Shown here in pieces: positions 57,549 through 64,000 of a stretch of DNA of 64,000 nucleotides. The stretch spans positions 1-64,000 of the forward strand of contig CALWNC010000001.1 of the NCBI GenBank assembly GCA_944382715.1, read 5' to 3'. A program made the translations under genes and the position numbers. Origin of the DNA: an uncultured Clostridia bacterium. GTDB taxonomy: Bacteria > Bacillota > Clostridia > Christensenellales > UBA1242. The notes under the pieces are model-generated. The model had not been told where the DNA came from and searched no databases. It saw only the letters and a list, made by a program, of their open reading frames with translations. The first letter of the stretch is position 1. Every line of letters starts with the position of its first letter.

Positions 57549-58920
57549 ATTTTCTTTTTATTCTCTTATCTTTTTTAATGTCCTCTGCAACAATTTCACT
57601 TATTGCCTTTGGAATATCATCATCTGAAGAGCGTTTATCCACATTAGCTGTAATATTCAAAACTGTAGAAACAAATTCCGTTTCAATTCTTGCATTATAA
57701 GCCTTAATAGTGAGTTTGTAATGCCAAATTAAAGCAATTATTATAAATATAATAAACGTTATTATTACGCAAAGTGTTACTAAATCTTCATTTCCAAAAA
57801 TCAAATAATAACCATTTGTTTGACCAAAAGAATTTTCGCAAACTTCTACAAATCCAGAACTTGTCAAAAGTGAAATTACGGAATTATAAACCTTATTTAG
57901 ATTGTCAAATATTGATGATTCACCAATATTGGTTGTAATATAGTCAACATTATCATAATCAGTAAATGTAATTGGTTCTTGTCCAGTAAACTCATTTCTA
58001 CCAATACTAACTCCACTATCATAATCGCCAGCAAAGATATTCATAGTTAATATCCCGACCTTCATCAAATTAAAGTTATTTGAATTTTGAGCAATATGAG
58101 TATACTTTAAGCCAAGTTCATTTGAAGATGATAATAACACCTTCCCTAAATTTGTCAGTGAAATTTCACTTACTCCTGTTTTATTAGTCTTAAATAAGTT
58201 ACTTGAAAACTCATTTAAATCAGTGCTAAACTCATCTATATAAAAATATAAATTTTTACCTACGGCAATTGTATCTAGGTTAATTGCAAGCAAGATATTT
58301 GACGCATCTTCATTTGAAATGCCATCTGTATAAAATTTTGAGCCTGCATTATTAGATGTTCCTGCTCCAAAGAAAATAAATTCAATATTATACTCAAATG
58401 ACATATTTGAAAGTTGCTTTGCAAGAGCGAGAAGTGTTGCTACACTTCCAGCACTCTGATTAACTCCCTCTGTGCTCACTAACGAAGTGGTGTCATATGA
58501 AGCATACTTAAAGGCGTACGCATCATAATTGCAACAAAGTATAACTTTTTTATCGGTTGGATTTGTTGCTGGAATATTGTAAATTATATTTCTAGAAGAA
58601 TAATAATTTCCATCAAAAATCGATGTAAATTTAAATGATTGAATACCATCAGTAATGTAAGAATCTGAATAAGGAGAACAATTTGTATTTTCATTTAAAT
58701 ACGAAATGATATAGTCACCTGCTTTTTCTTCATCATCTGAGCCCGGTAATCTCTCATCAAAAACCACAAATTCATTAATTATGTCTATTATGGTTTCACT
58801 CAATTGATTTTCCTGAATATCATTTACAGCAACTGCACTTGTATGCGATATAAAGTATGGTGAAATTACAGAAATGCTAATTAATAGAGCGAACAGTATA
58901 TTTTTTAAAAAATTTTTCAT
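57547..58920 (-). CDS. M28-fold membrane protein with lost metal ligands (probable pseudopeptidase)
   Basis: 457 aa. Residues 1-30 form a signal peptide. An M28-like ectodomain follows (ERLPGSDDEEKAGDYI, then SRNIIYNIPAT near 110), and a transmembrane helix lies near 385-408, leaving a charged cytoplasmic tail. The peptidase core can be aligned by eye. The zinc-binding HxD region reads CNYDAY (His replaced by Asn), the bridging ANDNxSG region reads VNQSAGS (Asp to Gln), the catalytic EE region reads GAGTSNNAGS, and the last SDHxxF region reads NSNNFN. Only NLDTIA keeps its Asp. Hydrolysis is therefore unlikely, and a binding or scaffolding role is more plausible. The start ATG 58920 has GGAGG upstream and shares a base with the previous stop (TAATG). 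Confidence 0.75.
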   Translation of the reverse strand: MKNFLKNILFALLISISVISPYFISHTSAVAVNDIQENQLSETIIDIINEFVVFDERLPGSDDEEKAGDYIISYLNENTNCSPYSDSYITDGIQSFKFTSIFDGNYYSSRNIIYNIPATNPTDKKVILCCNYDAYAFKYASYDTTSLVSTEGVNQSAGSVATLLALAKQLSNMSFEYNIEFIFFGAGTSNNAGSKFYTDGISNEDASNILLAINLDTIAVGKNLYFYIDEFSTDLNEFSSNLFKTNKTGVSEISLTNLGKVLLSSSNELGLKYTHIAQNSNNFNLMKVGILTMNIFAGDYDSGVSIGRNEFTGQEPITFTDYDNVDYITTNIGESSIFDNLNKVYNSVISLLTSSGFVEVCENSFGQTNGYYLIFGNEDLVTLCVIITFIIFIIIALIWHYKLTIKAYNARIETEFVSTVLNITANVDKRSSDDDIPKAISEIVAEDIKKDKRIKRK

Positions 58921-59495
58921 TAGATCCACCTCCAAATATAAAAGAGCACTATAATTGCCTCATAGAAAAATATTGGAAATGCAAATGTTTTAAATACGAA
59001 GTGAGAAACAATTGGTTCAGAATATTTTTTACAAATGTGCCTTACATAAAATAAAAATACAATCATAGTAATGGCTAAGTTAAATAAAGGTGAAAATGAG
59101 TAAAGATAAGGATATAAAAAGCATAAATTTAAACAAATTCCATAGATTAAATTTCTCAGTGCAAAGTATAATCTACTATCTGCTTTAAATCTTTCATAAG
59201 GAATTACAAATGCATAAACCTTAAATGAAACGGTGTATCTATACATCCAAAAAATAATTTCAAAAACAATCAAATAAACAGCCGCCTGCACAAAAAGCAT
59301 TAACACTTCGTAAAAGAAATTTGCCGAAGCAAAATCAAATAATTTGCCATAGCTCCAACTAAAATTCAAAACTAATGAACTTTCTGTTGTATACAAACAA
59401 AGCCAAATAAATGACAAGTATAGTATAAATATATAAAACCACCCATTGAGAGGTTCATCTTTCTTCTTGTAAATGTTGTAATAACTATTTCCCAT
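58920..59495 (-). CDS. Polytopic membrane protein of unknown function
   Basis: A 191-aa protein with about five hydrophobic segments (about residues 18-36, 62-86, 112-130, 134-152 and 168-188), rich in Phe, Tyr and Trp. I do not recognise a family. It overlaps the holA 3' end by 11 bp, with GAGG seven bases before its ATG. Its stop overlaps the start of the M28-like gene (TAATG). Such tight coupling suggests that it and the M28-fold protein form one membrane complex. Sharing a transcript with holA is probably just a consequence of position. No charged catalytic motif is visible. Confidence 0.75.
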   Translation of the reverse strand: MGNSYYNIYKKKDEPLNGWFYIFILYLSFIWLCLYTTESSLVLNFSWSYGKLFDFASANFFYEVLMLFVQAAVYLIVFEIIFWMYRYTVSFKVYAFVIPYERFKADSRLYFALRNLIYGICLNLCFLYPYLYSFSPLFNLAITMIVFLFYVRHICKKYSEPIVSHFVFKTFAFPIFFYEAIIVLFYIWRWI

Positions 59496-60474
59496 TTTGT
59501 CCTCTTAATTTTAGTATATTAAAAACAACTGTTTTTATAGCAATTGCCTCTTTCATTTCTCCATTTTTTATCTTTACATCGTGATTAGAAATTATATCTA
59601 CAATTTGCTTTAACTGTTTTGCACTAAATATTTTCACTTGACTATTAAGCATCTTAACTGCAAATTCCTTAATCCCCAACAATCCTGCCAGTTCTGCTGT
59701 CGTCTTGTCTTTACAAAGTGATACAAAAAGTGCTCTTCTGTAATTATTATAAAGGGGTGTAAGTATTTGAAAACTCCCTCCTGTTTTTACCATAAAGCTA
59801 TCCACAAGCTTTATTGCATTTTCTGCATCATTTTTTGCAATGTACTGAGCGAGCTCAAAAACTTGATACTCTTTATCTTGAGTAACGCAATTTCTAACTG
59901 TGTCTATTGTTATTATTTTACTATCCACGGCATAGGCAATTAATTTTTCGAGCTCATTAGTTATTTTTGCCATATCATTGTTACAATACATTATAAGCGT
60001 ATTAATTGCTTCTTCACTTGCCCCAATTTCATTTTTTGCAAGTTCATTTTTAACAAAAGCCGAAATTACTTTTGGGTCAATCTTATTGCAATCAATTAAG
60101 ACTATGTTGTTCATTGGTTTACTATATAAAGTAGTGTCTATATTAAAAAATACAATTATTGTTGATTTTAGTGGATTTGATAAATAATCTTCCAAAATTT
60201 TAAAGTCTTGATTATTTTTAGGAATTGTAAAATTTTTTATTACTAAAAGTCTATAATTATCTCCAAAAGGATATATATTTGCAGATTCTACAATATCACT
60301 AACTGAAATTGTGTCACCATTTAATGTGACGGAATTTAAGTCTTTAAATTGAATTCCAGCACAAGTTTCAATCTTTTTTAAAGCATCAAAACATAAATAC
60401 CTGTCATCACCAGATATCAAATAAATATTTTCAAGTTTTTCTTTCAAATTCTTTTTTAATTCAATATATTTCAT
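59485..60474 (-). CDS. holA: DNA polymerase III subunit delta
   Basis: Clamp-loader subunit that opens the beta sliding clamp. The 329-aa protein has the holA profile. An N-terminal domain begins with a YLISGDDRYLCFDALKKI-type motif (residues about 18-35). A central helical segment (CNNDMAKITNELEKLIAY) matches the family pattern of asparagine-rich LxxELEKL. The C-terminal collar domain ends with a helix (KEAIAIKTVVFNILKLRG). Its ATG at 60474 follows GGGA and a good promoter. The neighbours comEC upstream and rpsT nearby are classical for Firmicutes. Two membrane protein genes are translationally coupled downstream. Confidence 0.92.
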   Translation of the reverse strand: MKYIELKKNLKEKLENIYLISGDDRYLCFDALKKIETCAGIQFKDLNSVTLNGDTISVSDIVESANIYPFGDNYRLLVIKNFTIPKNNQDFKILEDYLSNPLKSTIIVFFNIDTTLYSKPMNNIVLIDCNKIDPKVISAFVKNELAKNEIGASEEAINTLIMYCNNDMAKITNELEKLIAYAVDSKIITIDTVRNCVTQDKEYQVFELAQYIAKNDAENAIKLVDSFMVKTGGSFQILTPLYNNYRRALFVSLCKDKTTAELAGLLGIKEFAVKMLNSQVKIFSAKQLKQIVDIISNHDVKIKNGEMKEAIAIKTVVFNILKLRGQNGK

Positions 60475-60501
60475 ATTAATTCCCGACGAACAACTACAAA
60501 T

Positions 60502-60530
60502 ATTATAACAAAAATGTAAAAACTTGTCTA
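60502..60530 (-). promoter_or_regulatory. Promoter of the holA operon
   Basis: TAGACA (60525-60530), a 17-bp spacer and TATAAT (60502-60507) with extended TGT on the minus strand, between comEC and holA. Confidence 0.8.
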
Positions 60531-60533
60531 GTT

Positions 60534-62081
60534 TTAACTTATAATATTATAAATAGTTTGAAAAATAATACCACTAATTATAATTACTACATTGCTTATT
60601 ATTTTAGAAGTTTTTGATTTAAATGAATATCTACTACTATTAAATAAAAATAGCATGAATAAAAGCAATACAATAATAGAAAGATTTTCAAATCTAATCA
60701 TAAGATTTAATCTATTAATCCATGCAGTAAATTTTACAATAATATCCATAAACACATCAAAAATCTTCAAACTAAATGACATAAAAGGCAGTAAAATGGA
60801 AAGAGCTAAGGATACTAATAGGTATGTAAATGAATAAACTGCAAGTGGAACGCATAGCAGATTAGAAAATAGCGATAGAATTGGCAAATAACCAAATAGA
60901 TAAATTTGTAAAATGCTTAGTCCAAATTGAACACTTATACATAGTGCAAATGAACTTGAAAATCCCTTGTAAAAATATTTATTAAGTACTTTTTCCATAG
61001 AAGGTTCAAACAAAATAATTACAAAAACTGCAAAAATACTTAAAATAAAAGAATAATTATACAATTTTAACGGATTTACAAACAAAAATAAACATGTTAC
61101 GAAGGATACTGATGAAAGTCTATCATATGGCTTTCCCCTTATTTCAGCAACTAATTGTATAATTGCCATTATGGCAGCTCTAAGAACTGAAATTGTAAAA
61201 TCACATAAATACGAATAAAAAGTCAGCAAGATTATAGAAATCGTTAATTTTACACCATTATTTAGTTTAACTCTTTTCATTAAATAAAATGCAAGTGACA
61301 ATAAAAATGATATATTTAGCCCACTAACTGCAAGTAAATGTGCAATGCCTCCATCGCGAAAAACAGTTTGAATATCCTCATCAATATACCCACTGTCACC
61401 AAAAATCATTGCAATGGCAAGCCCAGTATATTGCATGCCACTTTGCTCAAACTTTTGATAAACAAAATTTTTTATTTTTTCTTTGAGTGATAACTCTAAT
61501 CTATCTGTAATGGTTACACTACCAGTATTGTTGATTGCTCTACCTATTATATTTCTTGAGAGATAACTATTTCCATCAGTTGACATGTCAAAAGAATTAA
61601 AAGATGCAACAAAATTTATATATCTTCCCTGCTCAAAGTTAGTCAATTCAAGACCATATGCATTAATGTACACATAAAGATTACCTGAAGTCTTGCATGA
61701 TTTTTCTTCATCAGTCAATGTTACATCGTCCAGAATAAAACTAATACTTCCAGAACTAGTAAATGTATATTCATTACTGATTCTACCTGAAACAACAATT
61801 TCTTTTCCATCAAAATCTAAGTACGTTGAAATTTTTACCTGTCTAAATATGGTATTTATGCAAAGCAGTAAAACGATAATACAAATAGACCCAATAACAT
61901 AAAGTAACTTCGTTTTTAGTGTAAAAATTAAAATTCCAACTAAAAGTATGATTGCAATCACTACTAGCAAAAATATTATTTTCTGAATAATGGTATTTAA
62001 AAAGTTTGTCAAAATTGTAGTTGCTACTATCATTGACAATGCTAAAATGAAAAAATACCTAAAATTCATCATCTTTTTCAT
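60534..62081 (-). CDS. comEC: ComEC/Rec2-family membrane channel protein, lacking the beta-lactamase domain
   Basis: DNA-uptake channel family of competence systems. The N-terminal part has several membrane helices (about 15-80) and a beta-rich OB-like DUF4131 region (LDFDGKEIVVSGRISNEY). The ComEC competence domain carries the signature HLLAVSGLNISFLLSLAFY and LRAAIMAIIQLVAE. The protein ends after the last helices at about 515 aa; the usual C-terminal metallo-beta-lactamase domain of Bacillus ComEC is missing. No comEA or comEB is nearby. The longest frame uses a TTG at 62099 with no ribosome site; I prefer ATG 62081, and ATG 62072 is also possible. It may be a reduced DNA-uptake protein. 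Confidence 0.85.
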   Translation of the reverse strand: MKKMMNFRYFFILALSMIVATTILTNFLNTIIQKIIFLLVVIAIILLVGILIFTLKTKLLYVIGSICIIVLLLCINTIFRQVKISTYLDFDGKEIVVSGRISNEYTFTSSGSISFILDDVTLTDEEKSCKTSGNLYVYINAYGLELTNFEQGRYINFVASFNSFDMSTDGNSYLSRNIIGRAINNTGSVTITDRLELSLKEKIKNFVYQKFEQSGMQYTGLAIAMIFGDSGYIDEDIQTVFRDGGIAHLLAVSGLNISFLLSLAFYLMKRVKLNNGVKLTISIILLTFYSYLCDFTISVLRAAIMAIIQLVAEIRGKPYDRLSSVSFVTCLFLFVNPLKLYNYSFILSIFAVFVIILFEPSMEKVLNKYFYKGFSSSFALCISVQFGLSILQIYLFGYLPILSLFSNLLCVPLAVYSFTYLLVSLALSILLPFMSFSLKIFDVFMDIIVKFTAWINRLNLMIRFENLSIIVLLLFMLFLFNSSRYSFKSKTSKIISNVVIIISGIIFQTIYNIIS

Positions 62082-62124
62082 AAGTTTTGCTATTCCCAAA
62101 CCAAGTAAAAGTAATTTTACAAAT

Positions 62125-62149
62125 AAAAAAGAACACTATGAGTGTTCTA
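62125..62149 (-). terminator. Terminator of tRNA-Glu
   Basis: A perfect 8-bp stem (AGAACACT with AGTGTTCT, three-base loop) plus TTTTTTATT on the minus strand, beginning five to six bases after the encoded CCA. Confidence 0.9.
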
Positions 62150-62153
62150 TAAA

Positions 62154-62228
62154 TGGTAGCACCACAGAGAATCGAACTCTGATCTCACGCGTGAGAGGCG
62201 TGTGTCCTAACCTTTAGACTATGATGCC
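62154..62228 (-). tRNA. tRNA-Glu, anticodon CTC
   Basis: A complete cloverleaf can be folded: acceptor GGCATCA with TGGTGCT, D-arm GTC...GAC, anticodon stem CACGC with GCGTG around loop CTCTCAC (anticodon CTC), and T-arm CAGAG with CTCTG around TTCGATT. The CCA is encoded. The anticodon reads GAG, the rarer glutamate codon in such AT-rich genomes. The first acceptor pair is G-U (G1 with U72), which is slightly unusual. Its own promoter and terminator flank it, so it is a single-gene unit. Confidence 0.95.
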
Positions 62229-62245
62229 ATATTTGCAACAATGAG

Positions 62246-62274
62246 ATTATATCATAATTAAAGCTATTTGGCAA
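62246..62274 (-). promoter_or_regulatory. Promoter of tRNA-Glu
   Basis: TTGCCA (62269-62274), a 17-bp spacer and TATAAT (62246-62251) with extended TGA on the minus strand, 17 bp before the tRNA 5' end. Confidence 0.88.
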
Positions 62275-62329
62275 TAAATTTTTAAAAATTTTGGCAAAAA
62301 TTTCATTATTACAAAAATAAACTAAAAAT

Positions 62330-62740
62330 TTACTCGTCGTCATCTAGAATTTGTCTAATTCGGTCAGTTTTTTCCTTTTCCCTTTTTAAAAACTCTTCAT
62401 CTTCAATTTTTATACTAGTATAATTACCTGAGTCCATATATCTTTGCTGTTCGTAATAATTTTCACGCTTATTTAATTCTTCTTGAATTGTTTCAAGTAC
62501 AATTTCTGCATCAGTAAGTGGGTCAGCATATTTTGTGTTGAGTTTATCTATTAATTTTTCACCTTTGCGACTATACTGATCAAATCCTTTTTGACTAGTG
62601 ATTTCATTTAATTCTATTGCCCACTGTTCTATTATCTCGTCATATTTTGAAAGAGCCTCATCTCTCATTGTCCTAAGCTCATCATCAGTAAAATTCACTA
62701 GTGAAACATCATTTTTTTCTGACTTTTCTTTATTTCTCAT
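62330..62740 (-). CDS. Charged helical protein of unknown function (136 aa)
   Basis: I do not recognise a family. The sequence is highly charged, lacks membrane segments and reads as long amphipathic helices (FTDDELRTMRDEALSKYDEI, then DAEIVLETIQEELNKRENYY). The C-terminus is acidic, DDDE. It starts 3 bp after the stop of the 291-aa gene, whose last codons overlap a plausible AGGAG ribosome site, so the two are cotranscribed and probably act together in the cytoplasm. No terminator is evident after it; the tRNA promoter lies about 55 bp downstream. Confidence 0.7.
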   Translation of the reverse strand: MRNKEKSEKNDVSLVNFTDDELRTMRDEALSKYDEIIEQWAIELNEITSQKGFDQYSRKGEKLIDKLNTKYADPLTDAEIVLETIQEELNKRENYYEQQRYMDSGNYTSIKIEDEEFLKREKEKTDRIRQILDDDE

Positions 62741-62743
62741 AAA

Positions 62744-63619
62744 CTAACTCCTAATGATCTTATTTGAAATTTGCTCTATCCTTTCTGCAATTATTTTAAG
62801 ACTTTTTATTGATTTAACTAAATACTTTATTGATAGTACTAAGGCATAAAAATATTCTGATTCATTTGTTTTTATTGCGTATTCTAGTGTTGAAATTATT
62901 GCTATTAAATCTGTCCTTGAAATTGGAGTTCTTCTAAACTTACTGAGTGACCTAACTTGTTTCTTCATTTCTAGAACAGCAGAAAGCAAATTTTTCATAT
63001 CTTTATTTTCTTCTTCTCTTTTCTTTGTGTCTTGTGATTTTTCCTCATCAGATCTGTTTTCTTCTTTAATCTCTATTTTCTCATCTGACGTTTCTTGAGC
63101 GTTTTTAATCTGCTTAGGCTGATCAATTTGCTCAGTTTCAATTTGAGATTGAGTATCTTGCAAATCATTTAATTGTGCTATTTCTTCAGCTTCAGACTGA
63201 CCATCAAAAAAGTTTTCATCTATCCCAAGCTCATCTGCTATTAAATTTCTAAATCTATATACAACTTCCTGTTTAAAAATTTCATACGCTGGGACATTTT
63301 CGTCAAAAGTAAAATAATGCTCTAATACTTTATTGATATCTAAATTATTATCATCAATATTATTTAACATACAAAAAATAAAAGCAATTTGTTTTGAAGA
63401 ATCTTGTGGAAATTCAATATAATTAGAAGTAGTGGCAGTTTGCCATTCTTCAATAAAATCAAAATTTACCATACATTTTGCTATTAAATTATAAACATCT
63501 TCTGAATCTGCAATTGAATGCAAGAGATCAGAAATATAACTACCTGCAAAAACAAGCTTTGAGTTAAGCAAATTATCGACAGCATTAAAAAATTTATATA
63601 ATTCATCTTTATTAGACAT
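62744..63619 (-). CDS. Two-part helical protein with Glu/Gln-rich linker, unknown function (291 aa)
   Basis: An N-terminal helical domain (about 1-140) and a C-terminal helical domain (about 205-291, from MKNLLSAVLEMKKQVRSLSKF) are joined by a disordered Glu/Gln/Lys-rich linker (about 145-205). There are no membrane helices and no recognisable catalytic motif. The start ATG 63619 has AGGTGAT upstream and a promoter (TTGAGT-N17-TATATT). The domain-linker-domain plan suggests an adaptor or regulator, but I cannot name it. It is followed immediately by the 136-aa gene and is divergent from a DUF4364 regulator, which may control it. Confidence 0.72.
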   Translation of the reverse strand: MSNKDELYKFFNAVDNLLNSKLVFAGSYISDLLHSIADSEDVYNLIAKCMVNFDFIEEWQTATTSNYIEFPQDSSKQIAFIFCMLNNIDDNNLDINKVLEHYFTFDENVPAYEIFKQEVVYRFRNLIADELGIDENFFDGQSEAEEIAQLNDLQDTQSQIETEQIDQPKQIKNAQETSDEKIEIKEENRSDEEKSQDTKKREEENKDMKNLLSAVLEMKKQVRSLSKFRRTPISRTDLIAIISTLEYAIKTNESEYFYALVLSIKYLVKSIKSLKIIAERIEQISNKIIRS

Positions 63620-63635
63620 AATATCACCTAGTAAT

Positions 63636-63664
63636 AATATATCAAACTAGTTAAAATAACTCAA
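63636..63664 (-). promoter_or_regulatory. Promoter of the 291-aa/136-aa gene pair
   Basis: TTGAGT (63659-63664), a 17-bp spacer and TATATT (63636-63641) with extended TGA on the minus strand. Confidence 0.75.
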
Positions 63665-63721
63665 CAAAATTGATTATCTTTTATAAATTTTACCAAAATT
63701 CTACAAAATAGTACTATTTCA

Positions 63722-63750
63722 TTTATTTTTTCCATAACTTATGGTATAAT
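63722..63750 (+). promoter_or_regulatory. Promoter of the DUF4364 gene
   Basis: TATAAT (63745-63750) preceded by TATGG, an extended -10, with a weak -35 TTTATT at 17 bp. It is divergent from the neighbouring promoter, leaving about 60 bp between the two core elements. Confidence 0.7.
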
Positions 63751-63771
63751 CTTTTAGAAGGATATAATCTT

Positions 63772-64000
63772 ATGGATACAACTGTAAATAAACTCATATT
63801 ACTTTATATATTTGAACAATTAGACATTGCGGCTACATCTGATACATTAAATGATATGTGTTGCAGTCAAAACTCATGGCTTTCTTATATGACACTTGCC
63901 GAAATTTTGCCTGAACTTGTGGAGTCAGGTTTTTTAACTTATAGCGAAACCACTGGAACTAGATATTATAAAATCACCCAAGATGGTAGAAATTGCCTAG
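63772..64000 (+). CDS. DUF4364 family winged-helix protein (partial, runs off the window)
   Basis: The first 76 codons are visible. They begin MDTTVNKLILLYIFEQL and continue through YMTLAEILPELVESGFL to a wing-like TTGTRYYKITQDG. This pattern of an initial helix, a helix-turn-helix and a YYKIT-type wing fits the DUF4364 family of predicted DNA-binding proteins in Clostridia. AGAAGG lies about ten bases before ATG 63772, behind an extended -10 promoter. The 3' end is outside the window. It may autoregulate and control the divergent gene pair. Confidence 0.8.
   Translation, partial: MDTTVNKLILLYIFEQLDIAATSDTLNDMCCSQNSWLSYMTLAEILPELVESGFLTYSETTGTRYYKITQDGRNCL

Noticed and set aside
57500..57700. 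Plus-strand 66-codon frame preceded by an AAGGAG-like sequence
   Set aside because: The apparent ribosome site is one arm of the terminator hairpin, and the frame runs antisense through the M28-like gene.

Overview
The window is about 30% GC chromosomal DNA from a walled, low-GC Bacillota-type bacterium. The housekeeping neighbourhoods tig-clpP-clpX-ysxC, lspA-rluD, and rpsT/holA/comEC are Firmicutes-like. A DUF4364 regulator begins at the right edge, promoters are sigma-A-like (TTGNNN-N17-TATAAT), and Shine-Dalgarno sequences are strong. Tryptophan is read from TGG and genes stop at TAA or TAG, so nothing points to a mycoplasma-type code. An uncultured gut Clostridia (Christensenellales-like) or reduced Bacilli lineage is plausible, but the sequence alone does not settle this. 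No transposase, integrase, relaxase, CRISPR array or rRNA was recognised.

Layout: (1) 0-7.3 kb holds core genes on the minus strand: a COG1768-type phosphoesterase, the GTPase YsxC, ClpX, ClpP, trigger factor, two small membrane proteins, RluD and LspA. (2) 7.3-53.9 kb is one dedicated locus resembling a type IV secretion system (T4SS) with extraordinary proportions. A four-gene minus-strand operon of about 40 kb runs from a consensus promoter at 47.74-47.77 kb to a terminator at 7.27-7.30 kb. It encodes a protein of about 6,787 aa, a VirB3/PrgI-VirB4 fusion ATPase of 895 aa, a 4,133-aa protein and a 1,519-aa protein. The three giants share one membrane core (VirB6/TrbL-like inference), including a conserved NxYRxYAxxxxRxPI motif. 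They differ in what is added: about 3,400 residues of repeated ectodomain in the 4,133-aa protein, and about 5,400 residues of cytoplasmic helical repeats in the largest. Upstream are two small two-helix proteins (VirB2/TrbC-like, mutual paralogues), each with its own promoter. Divergent from these are a VirD4/TraG-type coupling ATPase and a 725-aa signal-anchored surface protein. (3) 53.9-64 kb returns to core genes: MurI, S20, a membrane AAA ATPase without a protease domain, a GC-richer double hairpin, an M28-fold protein that has lost its zinc ligands, HolA, a ComEC lacking the beta-lactamase domain, tRNA-Glu(CTC), two unknown genes and the start of a DUF4364 gene.

How it may work together: VirB4 and VirD4 would supply energy and substrate recruitment. 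The two small proteins could form a pilin or channel subunit. The three polytopic giants would make a trans-envelope channel with large external and internal parts. The absence of DNA-processing genes and the core-gene flanks suggest a resident protein-export or contact apparatus rather than a conjugative element. That is an inference, but the giant three-paralogue membrane set is seen directly and is the most unusual thing in the window.
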